From Chrysopilus asiliformis (Eukaryota; Arthropoda; Insecta; Diptera; Rhagionidae): a stretch of DNA of 64,000 nucleotides. Positions within the stretch are counted from its first letter, which is position 1, and every line of letters begins with the position of its first letter. The notes below the pieces were generated by a model that saw only the letters and a program-made list of their open reading frames with translations, was not told where the DNA came from and did no database searches. The translations under genes and the position numbers were made by a program. Below are positions 10,480 to 19,432 of this stretch, in pieces. The stretch lies in NCBI GenBank assembly GCA_964034945.1, contig OZ035961.1:21567661-21631660 (forward strand), read 5' to 3'.

Positions 10480-10685
10480 AACCTGTTTCGTTTGTGTTGG
10501 AGAGGAGGGTGGAACGGCCCGATGTTGCCCGTTGAAGAACTTAGCCTTGGTATTTACCTTTTAAAATTTCAACTCTCTAGATTTGAAAGCTAAAGCTATG
10601 GTGTTCACGGACAGTCATGCGAAAATCAAAAACTTCTGTCATTCCAAACACCCTGGTGTAATTCATATTTGTGTCTGGCGATTGG
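10480..10685 (-). repeat. INE-1-like repeat, diverged 5' fragment (copy A3)
   Basis: In reverse orientation it carries 'acaccagggtgtttgg', a reduced (GTCC) region, 'tagctttcaaatctagag' and 'gctaagttcttcaacggg', in the order seen in full copies. It abuts the TIR element at 10691. Confidence 0.5.
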
Positions 10686-10690
10686 TTCGA

Positions 10691-11651
10691 TGTAGGGCTG
10701 ACCGGGCTTAGTTGGCTATAAGGGTAAGTAGACTCATTGCGGTTAAGTCAACCACGGTTGAAAACAAACCTGCGTGAATTGGACTGTTTATTCAGTCGAC
10801 TGACAGCTATCAGTGAACCAATGTCGTTAGACCACAAAGCCCTTGGAACGAACTGTGAGGGGAAAAAACGAAATTTCAAGCGTGTGAGTAATTTTTTTTC
10901 TTGTTAATTAAATTGTTTTGTAGCTTACACTTTCATTGTATTGAACTCGTCAGTGATTTCAAGTGAAAATTTATGTATGAGTTAACGAGTTAGTGAAGCA
11001 TTTTCTGACCCATACTTTTTCATTTTTTTTCACGAGTGTGTTAAAAATAAAATGGCGGCTTGGGGCTAGTTGACTCACAGTATACTGGGGTTAAATGGCT
11101 CGATATGAATTACCTATATTTTTTTGTTAATTAATTTTATTTTTTTAAATTAGATGAAATTTACACCCCGATTGCGCGTGTCGTGTCGTTTTCGACAAAA
11201 GTCGTTTTACTTGTTGTTGTTAGTGTTTTTCTACCAACAACAACACGTAAAACGACTCTTGTCGAAAACGACACGACACTCGCAATCGGGGTGTTTATTT
11301 ATGTTAATCTGAAATGTTATTAATTTTTTAAAGAATAAATTTTTTCAGAATTATAATAGTTTTTTAATATGTTCCAACACATTTTCCTCATAAAAAGTAT
11401 AGAGTCAAATAACCCCGTTCACAGAGTTAACAAGCCCCAGACACGGGGTTAGTCGACTCATCAAACAACTTTTTTTAAAATGAAAAAAAAATATTTGAAA
11501 CACTTATAATTAGTCAAAATAAAAGATTGACTAAGAAACACAATTGAATAAACCAACCAAAAACGTATTTACTACACCTGAAATAATTACAGTAAAACTT
11601 TTATAAAGTAGATTATAAAAAGTGGGTCTACTAGCCCCGGTCTACCCTACA
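10691..11651. mobile_element. 0.96-kb TIR DNA element, non-autonomous
   Basis: The left end reads TGTAGGGCTGACCGGGCTTA and the right end, inverted, reads TGTAGGGTAGACCGGGGCTA; about 19 of the first 25 positions agree. Subterminal motifs of the type 'ggttaagtcaac', 'ctagttgactca', 'gagtcaaataacccc' and 'tagtcgactca' recur in both orientations. No ORF of note is present and no target duplication is evident. The TIR resembles that of the element at 43324-44890 (GTAGGGGAGACTGGG). A foldback MITE (11164-11293) is nested inside. Confidence 0.6.
11164..11293. mobile_element. 130-bp foldback MITE with shared core (copy 1)
   Basis: Two arms of about 55-60 bp are almost perfectly inverted. They begin CACCCCGATTGCG and contain GTGTCGTGTCGTTTTCGAC. 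A central core TTGTTGTTAGTGTTTTT is followed by TACCAACAACAAC. TTTA flanks both sides (11160-11163 and 11294-11297). The core recurs in the 129-bp palindrome at 12340-12468 although the arms differ. Confidence 0.75.
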
Positions 11652-12339
11652 CTAAATCTAATATACTTCTATATGACTCTCATATAGAGTATAAAAAAAA
11701 GTTTTTTACCTCAGACTACAAAAAAGTTTCTGAAAATGAAAAAAAACATAATAATAAGAGAAACCCACTCTCGCTTATGAGATTTTATCTTTGACCCGAT
11801 TAACTGCAACAAAAAAAAATTAAAACATTTTCGCTTATGTTGAAAACTTTATAAGACCATAGAATATCATTAGCTTAACACAAGAATCTCGTATCCCAGT
11901 GGTAAACTTAAGGATCTTACAAGAATTCGCCAGAAGCGATTCTAAACAACAAGCATCTGATGTTGCACAAGTAAAACTTTTTCACTACAAAAATTTTACA
12001 AGTGTTCTGAGCTAATGGTCTATGGGGGCTTTCCTTCCTTAAAGACATTTCTATTTTTTGAATTTTGTCAAAAAGTTTCTTCGTCTGGAAAAATCCACCA
12101 GAAAAAAAAACGAAACGTCACAAAAGTTTGATTTTTTTTTATAAAAACTTTATATAACAGTTTTTTAATAAAACTTTTCCCGTCGTCTAATATCTGGAAT
12201 TTTATTTTTAATTACAAGCTGTAGCCATGGGCGTAACTAGAGGGGGGCTAAGCCAACACTAAAAACATTTTAGCATACCCTATAAAAATGCAAAAAACTG
12301 ACATCAAATAAATTGGGATTAAATTTTGCAATTATATAT
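11652..12339. other. Intergenic, no gene seen
   Basis: AT-rich sequence with no recognisable ORF, RNA gene or repeat. Confidence 0.35.
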
Positions 12340-12468
12340 GGGGTCCATTATGGATAACGATCGTAATCGTAACGATCAGAAATTGTGTGTTGTTGTTAGT
12401 GTTTTATACCAACAACAACAGGTGAATCTCGATCGTTGCGATTACGATCGTTATCCATAATGGACCCC
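12340..12468. mobile_element. 129-bp foldback MITE with shared core (copy 2)
   Basis: The arms start GGGGTCCATTATGGATAACG and contain GATCGTAATCG; the right arm is the reverse complement. The core GTTGTTGTTAGTGTTTTA plus TACCAACAACAAC is the same as in the element at 11164-11293. TATAT flanks both sides, which is suggestive only because the surroundings are AT-rich. Confidence 0.75.
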
Positions 12469-12499
12469 TATATTTATAACAAAGGTTACATTATCCCAA

Positions 12500-12815
12500 T
12501 GTGCAAAAAGATTAGAATACAAATGACGCTATAACTTGTTATAGATTTTTAACAGGTATTTCAAGGAAAACATGTAGAAAATTGTATTTCCGACAGACAG
12601 ACCGACAGACAGACCGACAGACAGACCGACAGACAGACCGACAGACAGACCGACAGACAGACCGACAGACAGACCGACAGACAGATGCATAGACATCCTC
12701 AAAATTTTGCCTGAAACAGATTTCGTACTGATCAGAAAGTTTCTATCTGCCCCCATTCTCGAATCGGTTTCCGTCATGAATACAATACTTTCCCTCTATA
12801 ACAGAGGAAAGCAAA
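12500..12815 (+). repeat. Dispersed repeat with (GACAGACAGACC)n tract
   Basis: The block holds about eight copies of a 12-bp unit GACAGACAGACC (about 12592-12687). These are followed by 'tttcgtactgatcagaaag', 'tctatctgcccccattctcg' and a terminal hairpin CTTTCCCTCTATAACAGAGGAAAG. A reverse-orientation fragment of the same family is at 40874-41000. The tract gives a spurious ORF of repeating VGLS. Confidence 0.75.
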
Positions 12816-12829
12816 AACTGGGTAAGCGC

Positions 12830-15800
12830 TTTCTAAAATTAATCACAAGTCATTTTTATTATTTACAGGCAAAATTCTTAATATCGTAAAAAGCAACTTA
12901 GTTATCATTTTCAACTTGTGAGGGAAATTGTGAAGGCGTAAAGAAGAAAAATGTCAGAACATCTTTTTCGATTTTTTCATTATCATTACTTTTTTCCAGG
13001 AAGAGAATCTTAAAGACGTTGAATAGATCATTATGAATTCTTTATTCTTTCACAGTTTAAGCATTGTGCGTGCTTCTTACAGCCCGCTGGTAAACTTCGT
13101 TGACGGCTAAGGATTGAAATGGAGAGTCTCCTAGGTAAGCTTTTAATCTTGTTGGACCTGAGAGCAGAGAACAAAATCTTCGTCTAAAGTTACAAGACCT
13201 TCATCTGCTTATACAAACTTATATATCTATACTTAATACTCGCAACAATGTATCACTTAAATCACAATATTAAAGTAAGAGAAACTTATTTAAAATTAAA
13301 GTTGCACGTAAGCACAATGAAACTTTATAATGCGTCCATTCGTTCGTTGTACATATTTTGGATACAGAATCCAACACCAACAATATTGGCATGTCGAGAA
13401 TTCTAACCCCAACCCCAACAGTACTAACCCACAAAAGAGAAGAAACTTTTTGATCGCATCGTATTTGAGAAACGGGGTAGTTTGCACAGAACATAAAAAT
13501 TTTACGAGGGCACGTTTTACCTTTGTTCCAACAAGTACACCCAAGGAAAACGAAACAGAAAAACCAAAACGAAAAAATAGGTACAAAAGGTATAAAAATA
13601 ATGTACCAAAGTAACGAAAAGAAATCGCTTTACAACAACGTTAAACTCACCTTGACATTACCACTTGCTAATGTGGAATTCTTAGCGATTCGGCATGAGG
13701 GTTTTAAATATTTGTCGAGGATATTGAAAATACCTGTCGTTTGGCTAGGTACCCTCCTTTAACTCCATTAAAGTGTAAGACGTCTTATCATGAAGATAGC
13801 ACAAGTTACGGAGAGGAGATTTGCAATTCTATTTAGTGCAATCCTTTTAATTTATTCAAATTGTTTCAGTATGTATCCATAAAGAGCTTTTATTCACTAG
13901 AATTCCTTTCATTAATTTAAAAATTATTCATCCCGATGACAATTTTTCGTCAATCTTAACATCACAATATCTCCAAATCAAAATCAAATTTAGAGGCTGT
14001 CCATAAAACACATCACATTTTTAGGGAAGCTTCCCGTATGCTAAAGTGTGACGCAGGTATTTAACTCCATACAGAAAGTCGCGATAAAAAGTAGCGTAGG
14101 ATGGGTTCGAAATGTCGAAAATTGGCGTAACGTGTTTTTTGGATAACCCAAAAGCTGAAAATTTGTTTTATGTATATTTATTATTGTCATCTTGATAATT
14201 TTCTGGCTATATAGGTATGGTGACCAGACATCCGTTATTTCACAGGGCAATCCGACATTCACTCCCATGTCCTTTAGTTTTTTTTCTGAAATTGCTTTTT
14301 TGTCCTTCTCTTCTTTTTACTGTACACCAATACCAGTCCTTTTTTGAACTGGCACTGTAAAAAAAAGTACCAGTAGTTCGAGTCAAGTACCAGTAGTTTT
14401 CAAAAAATACTGCAAAAATCTACAGTAAACGTGAGAAAAAAAACCGTATCGAAATTCGAAGGAGGAAATTTACAAAAACCTTTCAAATGTCGCAACGAAC
14501 ACTATTACACAAAATTCCTACGCGAGAAAATCGATTTCTAATGTGTTCAACTTTAATGAAAATTCTCACCGTTTTTGGAATGATTGCTACACTGGAGAAT
14601 CTTCAACTTTTCTTTATATCTATCTATGACAAATCTAAATTCGGACTGTTTTACAACTTCTTATTAAAGAAGCTGAAGCGTTAGTCACGCAAAAACGAAG
14701 CTATAGTATTAGAAAATTATATGCTGTTTACATCAAATCTTCTTAGATTTTTCATACTTTCATAAAACTTTTTCCGTTTCATTTATTCGTTTGGCACGCA
14801 TTTTAAAACACGTAAAACGAAGGGGAAAATGTAAATGTAAATTGTGGTAAAGCAACAAAAAACTGTATTGACGACGATTAATAGAACCATCCCAAATTAG
14901 GGAATGTTTTCTGAACTGAATACAAAATAAATCGATCTCGTCAAGTATACCAAAGGAATTGCTGACAGGGCACTTCTATCGCCAAGTGTCCTCAAAAATG
15001 AAGTCGAGTTGAGCTTCAAGTGGCGTCTTCGGATGTTTTGTTAGGCAATTTTCGTGTAAAATAAGGTAACCCATGAGCATTTCTTCCAGTTGCTTAAACG
15101 TTTTAGGCTGGTCTTCTTATTTCATCTAAGAGATTCCAATTTTCCTCTTTTTTTACACACAGGTAATAAATTGCATTTCAGGTCTCAAATTCTACCTTTG
15201 AATTAGAACTGCTAGGGTTAAATTGTTTTCAAATTTTTTTTTCTAATGTAAAAAATTTAACATGATTTTACCTCACACATAGTTAAAAATTTATCAACTT
15301 TGAATTAGAATTGAAAGTTCATTTCTCAGTGTGTCATTAAATATTTTTACAGCATCCGTAAAAAATTCGCTTTGACGCGAGAAAATCGATTTCTAATGCA
15401 GTTTCGTGACCGGAATTACAATTAGGATTATAACTTTCTTGGTATACTGATAACCCTAATTATTCGATTCCATGCTTCCATATTTTTTTAAAAACTTTTA
15501 TTCATGCTGAACGTTGACATATTCAAATGCAAGCGCTGCAGCATAAATTCAAATTTTTTACTCGGAAAATGAGATAAAAACGTTTTAATGCATTTATATA
15601 TTCCACATTTTGTATTCACTATCCTATCCTTATACACTCAAGCATTGCTGGGTTTACAGGAATTATTCAAACACTTTTATCTATGATTAATGTGCATTCC
15701 ATGTCGGTTATGGTTAAGAAAAATGCTTTCAGTATTTAAGTCATTGCTTTTGAAACTTTTCAACAAAGCGAATTTATAATATTCAAGAATAAAATCGTTG

Positions 15801-18090
15801 GTAAGGGAATATACATAACAAGTGTTACGATAATTTTTGGCTTTTTTAACGCTTCTTCAATCCAACCCCTCCCCCTCCTGTTCCACAACTAGCTTCCTCG
15901 TTTTTTTCAGCGATTTTTTGTATGGATTATAATAATTTTGTGACTTATTTCATGTGTTCTCGAATGTGAAATAAAGGCTTTTGGCCATTGTAAAACCTGT
16001 AGAAAAGAAGTATTAGCGTGTAACAAAATTGCCTGCTTTTCCTGTGTTTCAAAAGAATCAATCGGTCTTGTGGTTTTCATCAATTATGATTTCACTTAAC
16101 CCTTTTTTTTCTTTAGATTTTCTCGAAAACGGCTTAAATTCTCGAAAAACAATTTAAGTCTCTAATCAAGCTTCAGATAGGTATCCCTCAAAATCTCAAG
16201 TTGCTCTTCTCCAAAGAGGGGCGACCATTCTTGCGTCTCGAAATGGCCGCGACAGTTCCAGATTTAGGCATGTCGTCCCGGAAACTAAATTTTTGTCCGG
16301 AATATTCAATTTAATTTATCAAACGCTAGAAAACCCGGTCACTAAATATGCAAAAGATACTCAAAATTTTCACCTAGGACACATATTTCAAAAAAAAAAT
16401 TCCAGCGACGCATTTGTATTGGTTGCTATTTTCACTGTTGAATTTAAAAAAATTTGGAAAACTGAAGTTTATTTGCGGTTGGAATTTTCTAGCTTTTGAA
16501 TTAAGTGTTTGCGGCGTATTTCGTCGGCCTGCGGCGCATTTTCAGCCAAAAGTCGGGTTGCGGTGCATTTTTATTAGTTGTTTTTAACGAAATTGGAACG
16601 CAGTTAATTTATCTGAATTTAACCTTTTTTTAATAACGATATGAATTCAAATTTTCAAATTTTTCAATGCAAAAGTTTTATGGCCCGCCCCCTTCCTCCT
16701 CCTTTCGTATGTTTTTCTAGTTGTTTATTTTAAAAAAGCAATTTTTTTCCACTTACATATTCATATTAAGATAATTAATTTATTGTCGGATAAAAGCAAA
16801 ACAATTTATAGCTTCGAAATTGAAATTCAGAATTAATTTCATGATCGTTTGAATATTTTCGAATGTAATTTAAAAACATTTTAAAGAAAATCTCTCTTCT
16901 AAGTCTTTTCAGATAAAGGAATCGAAAAAGATAAAATCCAAAATTCATTTTTTTTTCTGCTTATTTAAGCAAATTACATTCAGCTGGAATATTTGCTCCA
17001 ATAAACGAAAGTAATCAATTGGCATTTGCAGAGACGGAGATGATGCCTCTGTGTGGTGAAATCCCATTTCCGCCTTTAAATCAATTCGAAAATATACAAC
17101 AATATTGCGGGAATTGAATGGAAAATGAAAGACATTTTTTATTATATTTCTTTTCTAATTTTATTATTTTGTTTTCTTTGTTTTTAGCTTCAACGAAATC
17201 CTCGCAGACACTCATTGGGAATGGAGGATCGACTACTCAACTGTACGCAATTCCTATGTTCAAATAAACAACCGAAAAATCCAAGAGCGTCCAGAAAAGC
17301 AAAAAAAAGGAAAAATTTGTTATATAGGAAATTGAAAAACGGTTTTCTTTTAATACGAAAACACAACGATGCTTGAAATTGTGGCAAATTAACTTTTACC
17401 ATTAAGCTCGAATGGCGAAAAGCTTTTCCAAGTGATGTTATGCTATTATGTTGAGTGAATGAATGTATATAAAAAAAACGATTTCTACTCTAAGATATTT
17501 TGAAAATTTCCTTTTACTCATCATTTTCTTCTTGTGTATTTTTCGCATTTTTGAATTATTAAAAAGTTTACTGTTAACTCATTAATTATCCCGTGGGATA
17601 AGGAAGTCCACTTAAGTCGAAATTCGCTATTCTACATTCAGAAGTCGTTATCTGCTTTTACTGATCAACCATTTTTAGAATATCTTAAACAATTTTTTTT
17701 TGTTAGCTAAAGGTAAAGATATAACCATACAATCACTAAAAATATATCCCAAGAATTTGGTAACCGATGGGAAATGGCCCCGAATTTTGTGCTATTGGAG
17801 GTGTTTTTTATTATGTTTAGGAAATTTCGGAAAACTTTTGTATCTAATTGAATTTGTTATTGAGACGGGCAACTTGGTATCTATTAATGCCGAATATATT
17901 TTCGAATTTGGTTGTCAGAGAAATATTCTCCGTTTTATTACAAGTCGGTTCTTACAGGTTAGGGTAGGATAGGCAAAAAGTGCCAGGGTTTAGAATGCCA
18001 CCTTTAGTTTCTTGGAAATGAAAAGTCCATTAGAAAAACTGCATATCTGAATTGAAGGGCATTTCAAGTGATGATAGTCGTACCATTATT
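12830..18090. other. 5.2-kb intergenic stretch, no gene recognised
   Basis: Several ORFs of 60-96 codons exist, but none shows recognisable motifs, paired splice sites or family resemblance. A short duplicated block 'cgagaaaatcgatttctaat' occurs at about 14522 and 15376. Base composition is AT-rich throughout. Confidence 0.4.
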
Positions 18091-18092
18091 AA

Positions 18093-18300
18093 CCCTTAGA
18101 GGCACAGAAAACTAGCAAATATCTTTACCCGTCCGGCACACCGAAAAAAACTTTTTTTTTTGAATTTTGTTGGTGGTGTCAGTTCAAAGTTTCATGCGGC
18201 AATGGAAGACGATTTAATCGGTGGTACAATTTTGATACCACCATGCAGCATTTGTTGTGAAAAAGGTGGTAAATCGAATGTACCACCAAGCCTTTAAGGG
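18093..18300. mobile_element. 208-bp piggyBac-like MITE
   Basis: TTAA target duplications (18089-18092 and 18301-18304) flank the TIRs CCCTTAGAGGC and GCCTTTAAGGG. A CCC start next to TTAA is typical of piggyBac ends. There is no coding capacity. The interior has 'ggtggtacaa' and 'ggtaaatcgaatgtaccacc' segments that add imperfect inverted repeats. Confidence 0.75.
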
Positions 18301-18561
18301 TTAAAGGAAGTTTCCTCAACAGAAGTGCCAAACCGGAATTTCGGTTTGGGTTTCGGACTGTTTAGATTTTCGGCTTGTTTTGGCTAAAAATGGGAGTTTC
18401 GGTTTCGGGTTCGTCCTCAAAATCAGTTTCGACCGTTATTCTCACTACTCAACAGTTTTTCACACAAATTGAATACTGTGTAGTGAGAAATATTATAGTG
18501 TATTCGATATATTCAATGGCGGTGATTACTACTACATTCTCTAGTCCTTAGATAATATTGT

Positions 18562-18653
18562 ACTATTGCACCATTTCAAATTCCAAAGTCGGTTGTTGCA
18601 TATTTTCGAAAATATGCAAGAACCGACTTTGGAATTTGAAATGGTGCAATAGT
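18562..18653. repeat. Near-perfect 92-bp palindrome without loop
   Basis: The arms are 46 bp each with a single mismatch, centred on TATTTTCGAAAATA between 18607 and 18608. The left arm begins ACTATTGCACCATTTC and the right arm ends GAAATGGTGCAATAGT. No target duplication is evident, so it may be a MITE or another inverted duplication. Confidence 0.85.
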
Positions 18654-18709
18654 GCATCAACCCCTAGAATCTGCCTCAACCCCTAGAATCCTGAAATTAT
18701 CACAATCAC

Positions 18710-19197
18710 CCCTATTCCCGTAACCGGCGGGACGTGTATACGCCACGCAAGTTTTATCTCGATAGAATGAAATTTTCTTATTCTAGTAGACGTAGAAACG
18801 TAGTTTTATTCAGCCCCGCGCTGACTATTTTGACAGTTTTGCTTATTTGATACGCATGAAGTTTTATTTGTTCAATTAAATGATTGTACTGCGTCTAGTT
18901 AGTTTTTCCTGACCTTCAAAACTTATATTTATTTAAAATTCATTGAATGTATAAATAAAATTCACATTTTTATTCAAACTTTCTATTTAATTGATTGGTC
19001 CCGCAACGATTTACTCGCGGGAAATAAATGCATGGAAAAGTCAAAACATTCGCGGGTGCGTTTAGTGTAATACCGAAAGTAAAACGTTTTCAGCACCACG
19101 GCACACGCCGGGACAATTGCGTTTAGCAGAATGCAAATTTTCTGCGGGAAACGCCAAATCCCGCGGCGTACACCTCCCGCCGGTTACGGGAATAGGG
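18710..19197. mobile_element. 488-bp TIR element (MITE-like)
   Basis: The left end is CCCTATTCCCGTAACCGGCG and the right end is its inverse (CGCCGGTTACGGGAATAGGG). Similarity continues inward for about 35 bp with GTGTA.ACGCC. There is no ORF of note and no clear target duplication. The gypsy LTR starts 21 bp to its right. Confidence 0.65.
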
Positions 19198-19218
19198 CTG
19201 AATATGTTACATCCCTAT

Positions 19219-19307
19219 TGTAAGGTTTTAATAAAAGAAAAAGTAGTTAAGTACCTACTGTCGAACGATTCGGACGTATTTTATTTGTCTCTTCCATAGT
19301 CCTTACA
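19219..19307 (+). repeat. 5' LTR of gypsy element
   Basis: It starts TGTAAGG and ends CCTTACA, with terminal TG..CA and a 7-bp inverted terminus. It is identical to 22290-22378. It contains 'ttttaataaaag' (an AATAAA-like signal). The length is unusually short for a gypsy LTR. Confidence 0.9.
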
Positions 19308-19308
19308 A

Positions 19309-19326
19309 ATTCAGAAGTGGAATTTG
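19309..19326 (+). promoter_or_regulatory. Candidate primer-binding site (tRNA-Leu-like)
   Basis: Immediately after the 5' LTR, 'tcagaagtgg' resembles the complement of the acceptor stem of an insect tRNA-Leu (CAGAAGTGGGAT), used as primer by some gypsy-group elements. The match is partial and recalled from general knowledge. Confidence 0.35.
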
Positions 19327-19432
19327 ACCCGGCTCGGTATATTTTGTGAAGTTTTAAGTTTTATCGGATTATTAAGGATCATAGGTGATCATATTTGTGA
19401 ATACTCTATAGGTAGAGTTTCAAAGCTATATT

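Noticed and set aside
12529..12777. 82-codon ORF with VGLSVGLS repeats
   Set aside because: Translation of the 12-bp GACAGACAGACC tandem repeat, not a gene.
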